Below are positions 39,759-48,346 of a DNA stretch of 64,000 nucleotides, in pieces. A program made the position numbers and the translations under genes. The number at the start of each line of letters is the position of its first letter. Positions within the stretch are counted from its first letter, which is position 1. Source of the stretch: Nocardia araoensis NBRC 100135 (GTDB lineage: Bacteria; Actinomycetota; Actinomycetes; Mycobacteriales; Mycobacteriaceae); the NCBI RefSeq assembly GCF_000308435.1, contig NZ_BAFR01000155.1, positions 1-64,000 on the forward strand, written 5' to 3'. The notes beneath the pieces were generated by a model. That model was not told the origin of the DNA. It saw only the letters and a list, made by a program, of their open reading frames with translations, and made no database searches.

Positions 39759-41447
39759 CTACGCGACCGACCGGACCAGGACCGGCTGCCGGGCGCCGAA
39801 GCGCCGGAACCGGGCGCGGCGCTCGTCGGCCAGCTCCGCACCGCTGCGACCGGCGAGTTCGCCGAGGGTCGCGGCCAGTGCGCGGTGCAGCTGTTCGGCC
39901 GCGGCGACGGGGGACGCGCCCACGTCGTCGCCCGGCTCGGGCAGCACCGCGTCGACCACACCGAGACGCAGCAGGTCCCGGGCGGTCAGCGCCAGCGCGG
40001 CCGCGGCCGCGGGCGCGGCGGCTGGATCGTTCCACACGATCGCCGCGCAGCCCTCCGGGCTGATCACCGAATACGTGCCGTTGGCGAACATCAGCACCCG
40101 GTTCGCGACGCCGAGCGCCAGGGCCCCGCCGCTGCCGCCCTCGCCGATCACCACGCTGATCACCGGCACCCGCAGCGCGGACATCAACCGGATGTTCTCC
40201 GCGATGACGATCGCCTGCCCCTGCTCCTCGGCGGTCGCGCCGGGATACGCGCCGGGCGTGTCGATCAAGGTGACGACGGGCAGCCCCAGCTTCTCGGCCA
40301 GCCGCATCAGCCGAGCCGCTTTGCGATAGCCGGCCGGGGTCGGCATGCCGAAGTTGCGTTCCATCAACTCCTTGGGATCGTGTCCCTTCTGGTGGCCGAT
40401 CACCATGACCGGCCGCCCGCCGAGCCAGGCCGTTCCGCCGACCACCGCGGCGCAATCGCCGGAGATCCGGTCGCCGCGCAGCTCGCGGAACTCGTCGAAG
40501 GCGAGTGCGAAGTAGTCCAGCGCGGTCGGCCGCTGCGGGGACCGGGCCCGGCGCACTTGCGTCCAGGGATCGGTCTCGGGAATGCGGGCCGGATCGGTGA
40601 TCGCACCCGCGTCCGCGGGGACGAAGGTCTCGGCGGGATCGACCGGCCCCGCGGCCCGCAGCAGTGCGCCGAGCGCTTGGCGCAGGCCCGCGCGCGGCAC
40701 GATCATGTCGATGAGTCCCCGGTCCAGCAGGAATTCGGCGGTCTGGAACTTCGGCGGAAGTTCCTGGCGGATGGTCTGCTCGATCACGCGCCGCCCGGCG
40801 AACCCGAGGCGCGCGCCCGGTTCGGCGATCAGCACGTCGGAAAGGGTGGCGAAGGAAGCCGCGACGCCGCCGTAGGTGGGATCGGTGATCAAGGTGACGG
40901 TGAGGATGCCCGCCCGGTCCAGTTGCTCCAGCGCCGCGCTGGTCTTGGCCATTTGCATCAGCGACAGCGGGCCCTCCTGCATCCTGGCTCCGCCCGACGC
41001 GGTGACGATGATCAGCGGAAGACGCCGTGCCAGCGCGGTTTCGGCGGCCGCGGTGATCATCTCGCCGACCGCGGTGCCCAGGCTGCCGCCCAGAAAACGG
41101 AAGTCCATGGCGGCGATCACCACTGGCATGCCCTCGATCGTGGCCAGCGCGCACAGCACCGCGTCGTGCAGGCCGGTGCGGGCGCGCGCGGCGGTCAGCC
41201 GGTCCGGGTAGGGCTTGGTGTCGGTGAAGGTCAGCGGGTCTTCGTCGGTGGCGGCGATCGGCAGCGGCTCGAAGCGCCCCTCGTCGGCGAGCTGCCCGAT
41301 GCGCTGCTGCGCTGTGATCGGAGTGTGCCTTCCGCATTCGCCGCAGACGCCGAGGTCGCGGGCGAACCGCTTGCCGTACAGCGGGATCAGGCATGCCGGG
41401 CAGAGCACCCAGTCCGCGGCGCCGTCCTGGCCGTGTGCTGACTTCAT
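39759..41447 (-). CDS. accDA: Fused acetyl-CoA carboxylase carboxyltransferase (beta-alpha)
   Basis: ATG at 41447 gives 562 residues. The N-terminal half is AccD-like, with the C4 zinc ribbon CPACLIPLYGKRF...CGECG near residues 17-38, and GGSLGTAVGEMI and ASGGARMQEG for the CoA and carboxybiotin site. The C-terminal half is AccA-like (GRPVMVIGHQKGHDPKE, then DTPGAYPG and GEGGSGGALALG). The fusion replaces the two separate subunits of E. coli. It transfers the carboxyl group to acetyl-CoA. It is divergent from the KS operon across a region with SARP-type repeats, so both directions are probably activated together. Confidence 0.93.
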   Translation of the reverse strand: MKSAHGQDGAADWVLCPACLIPLYGKRFARDLGVCGECGRHTPITAQQRIGQLADEGRFEPLPIAATDEDPLTFTDTKPYPDRLTAARARTGLHDAVLCALATIEGMPVVIAAMDFRFLGGSLGTAVGEMITAAAETALARRLPLIIVTASGGARMQEGPLSLMQMAKTSAALEQLDRAGILTVTLITDPTYGGVAASFATLSDVLIAEPGARLGFAGRRVIEQTIRQELPPKFQTAEFLLDRGLIDMIVPRAGLRQALGALLRAAGPVDPAETFVPADAGAITDPARIPETDPWTQVRRARSPQRPTALDYFALAFDEFRELRGDRISGDCAAVVGGTAWLGGRPVMVIGHQKGHDPKELMERNFGMPTPAGYRKAARLMRLAEKLGLPVVTLIDTPGAYPGATAEEQGQAIVIAENIRLMSALRVPVISVVIGEGGSGGALALGVANRVLMFANGTYSVISPEGCAAIVWNDPAAAPAAAAALALTARDLLRLGVVDAVLPEPGDDVGASPVAAAEQLHRALAATLGELAGRSGAELADERRARFRRFGARQPVLVRSVA

Positions 41448-41532
41448 CACGCGTGTCTCCTGTGCTCGGGAACGGGTGATCGAACCGGGCGGCGCCGACC
41501 GGCGATCACAGCGACAGCCTGCGCCCTCCCGC

Positions 41533-41574
41533 TCGAGAACAACTCGACTCGCTCGCTCGAGCGAGGTTCGAGGG
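41533..41574. promoter_or_regulatory. SARP binding region (heptamer direct repeats)
   Basis: Two pairs of TCGAG-type heptamers stand at exact 11-bp steps: TCGAGAA (41533) with TCGACTC (41544), and TCGAGCG (41557) with TCGAGGG (41568). Eight bases after the last repeat comes GATGCT (41583-41588), where a -10 box would be in a SARP promoter. A 14-bp palindrome CTCGCTCGAGCGAG (41552-41565) lies in the middle. TCGAG heptamers are the published ActII-ORF4 target; the assignment here is inference from spacing and sequence. Confidence 0.75.
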
Positions 41575-41615
41575 CCGTCCCCGATGCTCGATCGCACCAT
41601 CGAAGGGAGAACGCC

Positions 41616-41648
41616 ATGAACACCAATGCATCCGGTGGTCCGCGATGA
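41616..41648 (+). CDS. Ten-codon leader ORF coupled to the ketosynthase
   Basis: ATG at 41616 follows GAAGGGAGA at 41602-41610. It encodes MNTNASGGPR and its TGA overlaps the KS-alpha ATG as ATGA. The KS-alpha start itself has no clear ribosome site, so ribosomes probably load at the leader and re-initiate. Too short to be a folded protein. Confidence 0.55.
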   Translation: MNTNASGGPR

Positions 41649-42913
41649 GCCGCCGCGTCGTCGTCACCGGGCTCGGCGTCCGCGCGCCCGGCGGGTCGGG
41701 CAAGGACGAGTTCTGGAAGCTGCTGTCCGAAGGCCGCACCGCGACGCGCCGGATCTCGTTCTTCGACGCCTCGCCGTACCGGTCCCAGGTGGCCGGCGAA
41801 GCGGACTTCGATCCGGCGCGAGAAGGCCTGTCACCGCGCGAGATCCGGCGCATGGACCGGGCCGTGCAGTTCGCCGTGGTCTGCGCGCGGGAGGCGGTGG
41901 CCGACAGCGGGCTCGACCTCGCGGCGGTCGACCCGCACCGGCTCGGCGTGAGCCTCGGCAGTGCGGTCGCCGCGGCCACCAGCCTGGAGCGGGAGTACCT
42001 GGTGCTGTCGGACTCCGGGAAGAACTGGCTGGTCGACGAGACGTACCTCTCCCCGCACATGTTCGACTACATGATTCCCAGCGTGATGCCCGCGGAAGTG
42101 GCCTGGGCCGTCGGCGCGGAGGGACCGGTGGCGATGGTCTCCAACGGCTGCACCTCGGGACTGGATTCGGTGGGCCACGCGGTGCAGCTCATCCGCGAGG
42201 GCTCCGCCGACGTCATGCTGGCGGGCGCGTCGGACACGCCCATCACACCGATCGTGGTCGCCTGCTTCGACGCGATCAAGGCGACCACCCCGCGCAACGA
42301 CGAGGCCGAGGTGGCCTCGCGGCCGTTCGACAACTCGCGTAACGGATTCGTGCTCGCCGAGGGCGCCGCCATGTTCGTGCTGGAGGAATACGAGAGCGCG
42401 CGCAAGCGCGGTGCGCACATCTACGCCGAGATCTCCGGGTACGCCACCAGGTGCAACGCCTACCACATGACGGGCCTCAAGGCCGACGGCCGGGAGATGG
42501 CCGAGGCGATCCGGGTCGCGCTCGACGAATCCAGGATCGACCCGACCGGCGTGCACTACATCAACGCCCACGGCTCCGGCACCAGGCAGAACGACCGGCA
42601 CGAAACCGCCGCGGTCAAGCGCAGTCTCGGTGCGCACGCCTACGCCACGCCGATGAGTTCGATCAAGTCCATGGTGGGGCACTCGCTCGGCGCGATCGGT
42701 TCGGTGGAGATCGCCGCCTCGCTGCTGGCGCTGGAATACCAGGTGGTGCCGCCGACGGCGAACCTGCACGAACCGGACCCCGAATGCGATCTGGACTACG
42801 TGCCGCTGGTCGCGCGCGACCACCGGATGGACACCGTGCTCACCGTGGGCAGCGGGTTCGGCGGCTTCCAGAGCGCGATGGTGCTGCGCAAGGCGGAGGC
42901 GGTGGCGGCATGA
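41645..42913 (+). CDS. Type II polyketide ketosynthase, alpha subunit
   Basis: The 422-residue protein is a KS-alpha. The catalytic Cys169 lies in VSNGCTSGLDSVGHA, the first His in NAHGSGTRQNDRHE and the second in KSMVGHSLGAIGS, so the full Cys-His-His set is intact. With the CLF it condenses malonyl-ACP units into a poly-beta-ketone chain in the cytoplasm. The stop overlaps the CLF start by 4 bp. Most type II systems have STGCTSG; Asn here instead of Thr next to the Cys is a small departure. Its promoter region carries SARP-type repeats. Confidence 0.96.
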   Translation: MSRRVVVTGLGVRAPGGSGKDEFWKLLSEGRTATRRISFFDASPYRSQVAGEADFDPAREGLSPREIRRMDRAVQFAVVCAREAVADSGLDLAAVDPHRLGVSLGSAVAAATSLEREYLVLSDSGKNWLVDETYLSPHMFDYMIPSVMPAEVAWAVGAEGPVAMVSNGCTSGLDSVGHAVQLIREGSADVMLAGASDTPITPIVVACFDAIKATTPRNDEAEVASRPFDNSRNGFVLAEGAAMFVLEEYESARKRGAHIYAEISGYATRCNAYHMTGLKADGREMAEAIRVALDESRIDPTGVHYINAHGSGTRQNDRHETAAVKRSLGAHAYATPMSSIKSMVGHSLGAIGSVEIAASLLALEYQVVPPTANLHEPDPECDLDYVPLVARDHRMDTVLTVGSGFGGFQSAMVLRKAEAVAA

Positions 42914-44148
42914 TCCTCGTGACCGGAATGGGGGTGCTCGCGCCGAACGGTATGGGCGTAGAGCGCTTCTGGGACGCCGTGCTGGCCGGGCGCGGCGGCA
43001 TCGCACCGCTCACCCGGTTCGACACCAGCGGCTCGTCGGCGCGCCTGGCCGGACAGGTGGCCGATTTCGACGCCGGTGAGCACCTGCCCAGCAGGCTGCT
43101 GCCGCAGACCGACGTCTCGACCAGGATGGCGCTGGTCGCCGCGCAGTGGGCGCTGGACGACGCCAAGGTCGACACCGCGACGATGACCGACTACGACATG
43201 GGCGTGGTCACCGGAAATGCCTCCGGCGGCTTCGAATTCACCCATCGGGAGTTCAACAAGCTGTGGTCGCTCGGCTCCGAGCACGTCAGCGTGTACGAGT
43301 CGTTCGCGTGGTTCTACGCGGTCAACACCGGCCAGATCTCCATCCGGCACGGTATGCGCGGGCCGAGCAGCGCCTTGGTCGCCGAGCAGGCGGGCGGGCT
43401 GGACGCGATCGGCCACGCGCGACGGACCGTGCGGCGCGGGACGCCGCTGGTGGTGACCGGCGGCGTCGACTCGGCGCTGGATCCGTGGGGGTGGGCCTCG
43501 CACCTGTCCAGCGGAGCGGTGAGCACCGCGACCGATCCCGAGCACGCCTATCTGCCCTTCGACGTCCGTGCCGCGGGCTACGTGCCCGGTGAGGGCGGCG
43601 CGATGCTGGTCGTCGAGGACGCCACCGCCGCGCGGGCCCGCGGCGTGCCCAAGGTGCACGGCCAGATCGCCGGCTACGCCTCGACCTTCGACCCGCCGCC
43701 CGGTTCCGGCCGTCCGCCGGGCCTGCGCCGCGCCGCCGAGCTCGCGCTGGCCGACGCCGGGATGACGCCGGGTGACATCGATGTGGTGTTCGCCGACGCC
43801 CTCGGCATCCCCGAGCGTGACCGCGACGAGGCCGCCGCCATCGAGGCGATATTCGGGCCCTGCGGCGTTCCGGTCACCGCGTCGAAACCGCTGACCGGAC
43901 GCCTGTTCTCCGGCGCGGGCCCGATCGATGTCGTCACCGCGCTGCTGGCCATGCGCGACTCGGTGATCCCGCCGACCGCCCACACCCGCACGCTCGCCGA
44001 GGACTACCGGATCGACCTGGTCCTCGGCGCCCCGCGCACCGCCACCGTCGGCGGCGCGCTCGTCCTGGCACGCGGACGCTGGGGTTTCAACTCCGCGGTC
44101 GTCGTGCGCGCCGTGTCCGACCGAGATCTGCCGAGGAGCGAATCATGA
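42910..44148 (+). CDS. Chain length factor (ketosynthase beta)
   Basis: ATG at 42910 gives 412 residues of the ketosynthase fold with the active-site Cys replaced by Gln160 (VAEQAGGLDAIG), the hallmark of CLFs that decarboxylate malonyl-ACP and set chain length. The tunnel segment reads GGFEFTHREF: Phe108, Thr111 and Phe115 keep the spacing of Phe109, Thr112 and Phe116, the bulky gatekeepers described for the actinorhodin CLF, which favours a 16-carbon octaketide. The alignment was done by eye. The ACP start overlaps the stop as ATGA. Confidence 0.95.
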   Translation: MILVTGMGVLAPNGMGVERFWDAVLAGRGGIAPLTRFDTSGSSARLAGQVADFDAGEHLPSRLLPQTDVSTRMALVAAQWALDDAKVDTATMTDYDMGVVTGNASGGFEFTHREFNKLWSLGSEHVSVYESFAWFYAVNTGQISIRHGMRGPSSALVAEQAGGLDAIGHARRTVRRGTPLVVTGGVDSALDPWGWASHLSSGAVSTATDPEHAYLPFDVRAAGYVPGEGGAMLVVEDATAARARGVPKVHGQIAGYASTFDPPPGSGRPPGLRRAAELALADAGMTPGDIDVVFADALGIPERDRDEAAAIEAIFGPCGVPVTASKPLTGRLFSGAGPIDVVTALLAMRDSVIPPTAHTRTLAEDYRIDLVLGAPRTATVGGALVLARGRWGFNSAVVVRAVSDRDLPRSES

Positions 44149-44399
44149 CCATGACCATCACCGAACTACGCCGCATTCTGGTGGACTGCGCGGGCGGCGA
44201 GGACCTCGCCGAACTCGGCGGCGACATCGCCGCCGTGGAATTCGAGGAGCTGGGTTACGACTCGCTCGCCCTCATCGAGACCGCGGCGCGGATCCAGCGC
44301 GACTTCGGCGTGATGATCCCCGAGGACCAGCTCATCGAGGTCAAGACGCCGCAAGAGCTGGTCGACATCGTGAACGCCCAATTGCAAGGTGCGGCATGA
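44145..44399 (+). CDS. Acyl carrier protein of the type II polyketide synthase
   Basis: The 84-residue protein is a typical ACP: four-helix layout, phosphopantetheine Ser40 in LGYDSLALIE, acidic overall, C-terminal helix PQELVDIVNAQL. It carries the growing chain on a phosphopantetheine arm added by a 4'-PPTase, which is not encoded in the window. Start and stop both overlap neighbours by ATGA: with the CLF before and with a 25-codon mini-ORF after it. Confidence 0.95.
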   Translation: MTMTITELRRILVDCAGGEDLAELGGDIAAVEFEELGYDSLALIETAARIQRDFGVMIPEDQLIEVKTPQELVDIVNAQLQGAA

Positions 44400-44473
44400 G
44401 CGGTCAGGCCCGGAGGAGGCAGCGCAGCGTGACCACGCAGGGCCCCGCTCGTGCCGGAAAGGACAGAGCATGA
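44396..44473 (+). CDS. 25-codon linker ORF between ACP and cyclase
   Basis: ATG at 44396 overlaps the ACP stop and its TGA at 44471 overlaps the cyclase ATG, both as ATGA. The 25-residue product is very basic (seven Arg, one Lys; begins MSGQARRRQRSV). A GGAGGAGG stretch at about 44414-44421 lies inside it. Whether the peptide matters or only carries ribosomes across the gap is unknown. Confidence 0.4.
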   Translation: MSGQARRRQRSVTTQGPARAGKDRA

Positions 44474-45408
44474 GCGACCGAGTGATGTCCCACACCAGGG
44501 TGGTGCAGGCCGCCCCGGATGTCGTCTACGGGCTGGTCGCCGACGTCACCAGGTGGCCGGTGATCTTCGAGCCGAGCGTGCTGGTGCGGCATCTGCACCG
44601 CGGGCCGGACGAGGAGCGCTTCCGGCTGTGGGCGACCGTCGGCGGCGCGGTGCGGAACTGGACGTCGCGGCGGGTGCTGGACGCCGAGCAGCGCCGCATC
44701 GCCTTCGAGCAGGAACGCAGCCAGGCGCCGTTCGCCTCGATGGGCGGCGGCTGGTCGTTCCACGAGGTCGGGCCCGGCACGACGAAGGTCACCCTGGATC
44801 ACCACTACACGGTGGCGGACGGGGCCGATGCCGCGCAGGTCGACGCGGCGGTGGATCGCAACAGCGTGTCCGAGCTCGCGGCGCTGGCTCGCATCGCCGA
44901 ACTCGGCCACCCGGTGGACGAGGTGGTCCACACCTTCGAGGACACCGTGCGGCTGGACTGCTCGGCCTCCGAGGTCTACGACTTCGTCTACCACAGCGAA
45001 CGCTGGCCCGAGCAGGTCCCGCACGTCGGCCGCATCGAGCTCACCGAGGACGCCGACGGCGTGCAGCTGATGGAGATGGACACGGTGACGGCAGGTGGTA
45101 TCCCGCACACCACCAAGTCGATCCGAGTGTGCGTTCCCGGCGAACGGATCGATTACAAGCAGCTGGTGCCGCCCGCGATACTGTTCGGCCACAGCGGCGC
45201 ATGGGAGTTCGCCGACGGACCGGATGGCGCGGTGGTGACCGCACGGCACACCGTCGCGATCAACCCTCCGGCCGCGCGCGAGATCCTCGGCGCGAACACC
45301 GATCTCGCCGACGCCCGCGCCTACCTCACCGAGGCGCTGTCCGATAACAGCCGCAACACGCTGCGGTGCGCGGAACGGTATGCCGCGACGACGAAGTCGC
45401 CGACATGA
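44470..45408 (+). CDS. Didomain polyketide aromatase/cyclase
   Basis: ATG at 44470 gives 312 residues made of two SRPBCC (START-like) domains: the first starts MSHTRVVQAAPDVVYGLVAD (residues about 6-25) and covers about 1-150, the second starts near TFEDTVRLDCSASEVYDFVYH. This double form is that of ActVII/JadD-type bifunctional cyclase-dehydratases, which close and aromatise the first ring of C9-reduced chains. That fits the ketoreductase encoded at 52.3 kb. It is embedded in the operon, with ATGA overlaps on both sides. Confidence 0.92.
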   Translation: MSDRVMSHTRVVQAAPDVVYGLVADVTRWPVIFEPSVLVRHLHRGPDEERFRLWATVGGAVRNWTSRRVLDAEQRRIAFEQERSQAPFASMGGGWSFHEVGPGTTKVTLDHHYTVADGADAAQVDAAVDRNSVSELAALARIAELGHPVDEVVHTFEDTVRLDCSASEVYDFVYHSERWPEQVPHVGRIELTEDADGVQLMEMDTVTAGGIPHTTKSIRVCVPGERIDYKQLVPPAILFGHSGAWEFADGPDGAVVTARHTVAINPPAAREILGANTDLADARAYLTEALSDNSRNTLRCAERYAATTKSPT

Positions 45409-46331
45409 CCGCCACCGAGACGACCGCGACGCCGCGCGTGCAGGAGATCGCCGACGGCGTCTACGCCTACACGCACAGCCGCGGCGGCTGGTGCGTCAGC
45501 AACGCCGGTGTGCTGACCGGGCCGGACGGCGCGGTGGTGATCGACACGCTCGCGACGGAGGGCCGTACCCGAGCGCTCGTCGAGTTCGTCGACGGGCTGG
45601 GTACCGGCCCGGCCCGCACCATCGTGAACACCCATCATCACGGCGACCACAACTTCGGCAACCATCTGTTCGGCCCGGCCGCCATCGTCGTCGGCCACGA
45701 CCGGATCCGGCCGGAGATGATCGAGACCGGCCTGGCGCTGACGAAGCTGTGGCCGGATGTCGAATGGGGCGATGTGCGGGTCACGCTGCCGAGCATCACG
45801 TTCAGCTATCGCCTGACCTTGCACCAGGGCGAGCGCCGGGTGGAGCTCATCCACTTCGGCACCGCCGCGCACACCACCAACGATGTGGTGGCGTGGCTGC
45901 CCGAGGAGCGCGTGCTGTTCGCCGGGGACCTGGTGATGGCGGGCGCGGCGCCGTTCTGCCTGATGGGGTCGGTCAGCGGTGCGATCACCGCAGTGCGGCG
46001 GCTGGCCGAGCTGGGGGCGGAGACGGTCGTCGCCGGGCACGGCCCGGTGACCGGGCCGGAGATCTTCGACCAGACGCTGCGCTACCTGCGCTGGGTGCAG
46101 GACCTGGCGGCGGAGGGACGCGCACTCGGGCTGACTCCGCTGGCGATCGCGCTGGAGGCCGACCACGGTGAGTTCGCCGACCTGGTCGATCAGGAGCGGT
46201 TGGTCGGCAACCTGTATCGGGCGGACGCGGAACTGTCCGGCGGCGAACTCGGCGAACCGCTGGACGTGCTGGCGATCTTCGACGAAATGGTGCTCTACAA
46301 CGGCGGGCAGGTGCCGGCATGCCTGGCGTGA
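45405..46331 (+). CDS. Metallo-beta-lactamase-fold cyclase/thioesterase (ActIV-like)
   Basis: ATG at 45405 gives 308 residues with the zinc motif HxHxDH as NTHHHGDHNFG (residues about 76-86), further ligands in HFGTAAHTTND and VAGHGPVTG. Actinorhodin ActIV is an MBL-fold enzyme that closes the second ring and releases the bicyclic chain from the ACP; the position after the didomain cyclase makes the same role likely here. General MBL hydrolase activity cannot be excluded. The last 13 bp overlap the next gene. Confidence 0.85.
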   Translation: MTATETTATPRVQEIADGVYAYTHSRGGWCVSNAGVLTGPDGAVVIDTLATEGRTRALVEFVDGLGTGPARTIVNTHHHGDHNFGNHLFGPAAIVVGHDRIRPEMIETGLALTKLWPDVEWGDVRVTLPSITFSYRLTLHQGERRVELIHFGTAAHTTNDVVAWLPEERVLFAGDLVMAGAAPFCLMGSVSGAITAVRRLAELGAETVVAGHGPVTGPEIFDQTLRYLRWVQDLAAEGRALGLTPLAIALEADHGEFADLVDQERLVGNLYRADAELSGGELGEPLDVLAIFDEMVLYNGGQVPACLA

Positions 46332-47572
46332 ACACCGAATCCGTGCGGGTCTGCGTGATCGGCGGCGGCCCCGCCGGACTGATGACCGGCCTGCTGCTGG
46401 CACGTTCCGGCGTGGAGGTGCTCGTGCTGGAGAAGCATCCGGACTTCCTGCGGGATTTCCGGGGCGACACCGTCCACACCTCGACCCTGCTCGCGATGCG
46501 CGAACTCGGCTTGGCCGAGGAGTTCCTCGCGCTGCCGCACGTCGAACTGCCCCAGCTGCCGATGGCGACCGCCACCGGTCCGGTGGTGTTCGCCGATTTC
46601 AGCGCGCTGCCTGGCCCGTTCCCGTTCGTGGCGTTCATGCCGCAGTGGGACGTGCTGAATTTCCTCGCCGAAGCGGGCCGCCGCTACCCCGGCTTCCGGC
46701 TGGTGCAGGAAGCGGAGGTCACCGAGCTGATCCAGCGTGACGGCGCGGTGGCGGGCGTACGCGCCCGGACGGCCGGTGGTCCGCTGGAAGTCACCGCCGA
46801 CCTGGTGATCGCGGCCGACGGGCGGCATTCGATCGTGCGCCGCTCGGGGCTGCTCGAGGTCGCCGCCAGCGCGGCGCCCATGGACGTGCTCTGGTTCCGC
46901 GTCGGCAAACCGGAGGGCGAGCGTCTGCCCACCGTGCGCAGCGGGAAGGGATTCTTCATCGTCTGCATCGATCGCGGCGACTATCTGCAGGTCGCGTACA
47001 TGATCCCGAAGGGCGGCTTCGCGACGATCCGGGCGGCGGGGCTGGCGCGGTTCCGTGCGGAACTGGCCGCCATCTATCCGGTGCTCGCGCCGCGTCTGGA
47101 CGCGGAGATCCTGGACTGGGACGACGTCAAACCGCTCGACGTCCGGGTGGATCGGCTGCGCCGCTGGTACCGCCCCGGGCTGCTGGCGATCGGGGACGCG
47201 GCGCACGCGATGTCCCCGGCGGGCGGGGTGGGCATCAATCTGGCGGTGCAGGACGCCATCGCGACCGCCCGGCTGCTGGCGCCGATCCTCGCCGCGGGCG
47301 CGACCGCGTCCACGGCTCAGCTGCGCGCCATTCAGCGCCGCCGCGAATTCCCCATGCGCGTGGTGCAATTCGCGCAGTTGCACATGCTGGCCGACCTCTA
47401 CCCCAGCGCGGGACGGCCGGGGACCGACAAACCGCTGCTGGTCCGCTTGCTACGCCGTTTCCCGCGCCTGCCCCGGCTGGTGGCCCGGGTGATCGGCCTC
47501 GGCATCCGGCCGGAGCCGGTGCCGCCCGCGACCGGAACCGTCACGACCCTCACGAAACTCAGGGAGAACTGA
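46319..47572 (+). CDS. FAD-dependent aromatic monooxygenase
   Basis: The 417-residue protein is a class A flavoprotein hydroxylase: VCVIGGGPAGLMTGLLL at the N-terminus, the DG motif around IAADGRHSIVRR, and GDAAHAMSPAGGVGINLAVQDA for FAD/ribitol. Such enzymes hydroxylate the polyketide rings or form quinones. ATG at 46319 and GTG at 46328 are both possible starts; the latter overlaps the previous stop as GTGA, in the style of this operon, and would remove three residues. The hydrolase gene starts 2 bp after the stop. Confidence 0.9.
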   Translation: MPGVNTESVRVCVIGGGPAGLMTGLLLARSGVEVLVLEKHPDFLRDFRGDTVHTSTLLAMRELGLAEEFLALPHVELPQLPMATATGPVVFADFSALPGPFPFVAFMPQWDVLNFLAEAGRRYPGFRLVQEAEVTELIQRDGAVAGVRARTAGGPLEVTADLVIAADGRHSIVRRSGLLEVAASAAPMDVLWFRVGKPEGERLPTVRSGKGFFIVCIDRGDYLQVAYMIPKGGFATIRAAGLARFRAELAAIYPVLAPRLDAEILDWDDVKPLDVRVDRLRRWYRPGLLAIGDAAHAMSPAGGVGINLAVQDAIATARLLAPILAAGATASTAQLRAIQRRREFPMRVVQFAQLHMLADLYPSAGRPGTDKPLLVRLLRRFPRLPRLVARVIGLGIRPEPVPPATGTVTTLTKLREN

Positions 47573-47574
47573 TC

Positions 47575-48336
47575 GTGTCGACCTACCTGCTCATTCACGG
47601 CGCCTTCCACGGCGGGTGGGCCTGGCAGCGGGTGGCCCCGCTGCTCGAGGACTCGGGCCACCGCGTCCTGGCCCCCTCGCTGGTCGGTCTCGGCGACCGC
47701 GCGGACCTGCTCACCGCGGACGTCGGGCTCGACACCCACGTCCAGGATCTGATCGACCTGGTCACCGCCGAGGATCTGACCGACATCGTCCTGGTGGGGC
47801 ACAGCTACGGCGGCATCGTCGTCACCGCGCTCGCCGACGCCGTGCCGAACCGCATCGCCGAACTCGTCTACATCGACACCTTCGTGCCCCGCGACGGCGA
47901 GGCGGTGGCCGACATCATGCCGGGCATGGTGGACGCGTTCGCCGCCGCGGCGGCCGCCACCGGCGACGGCTGGCTGGTGCCGCCGCAAACCGAACCGACC
48001 GGCGACGGCGGCCTGTACGGCGTCACGGAGGAACCCGATCTCACTTGGCTGGCCTCCATGCAGACGCCGCAATCGCTGAAGACCTTCCAGCAGCCGATGA
48101 AACTGACGAATCCCGCTGCGCTGGCGTCGATTCCGGTGCGGCACGTCTATTGCAGCGAAGGCGGCGACGACTTCAAAGCGATGCGCGCCGCCATGCCGCG
48201 CACCCTGCCGCCGGCCGATCTACCTGCCGACCGGCTCCACGTACTCCCCACCGGGCACGACTGCATGATCACGATGCCCCGCGAACTGGCCGGGTACCTG
48301 CTCACGGTGGCGCCGCGCCCGGCATCCGCCCGATGA
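47575..48336 (+). CDS. Alpha/beta hydrolase of the polyketide operon
   Basis: GTG at 47575 with AGGGAG gives 253 residues. The nucleophile elbow is canonical: VGHSYGG (Ser98). YLLIHGAFHGGWAWQRV gives the oxyanion region, and the catalytic His lies near LPTGHDCMITMP. The short length and sequence resemble methylesterase-like or salicylate-esterase-like hydrolases. It may cleave an ester or act as a late tailoring enzyme. It is the last gene of the plus-strand operon and ends 10 bp from the convergent P450. Confidence 0.86.
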   Translation: MSTYLLIHGAFHGGWAWQRVAPLLEDSGHRVLAPSLVGLGDRADLLTADVGLDTHVQDLIDLVTAEDLTDIVLVGHSYGGIVVTALADAVPNRIAELVYIDTFVPRDGEAVADIMPGMVDAFAAAAAATGDGWLVPPQTEPTGDGGLYGVTEEPDLTWLASMQTPQSLKTFQQPMKLTNPAALASIPVRHVYCSEGGDDFKAMRAAMPRTLPPADLPADRLHVLPTGHDCMITMPRELAGYLLTVAPRPASAR

Positions 48337-48346
48337 CCGCGGGCGG

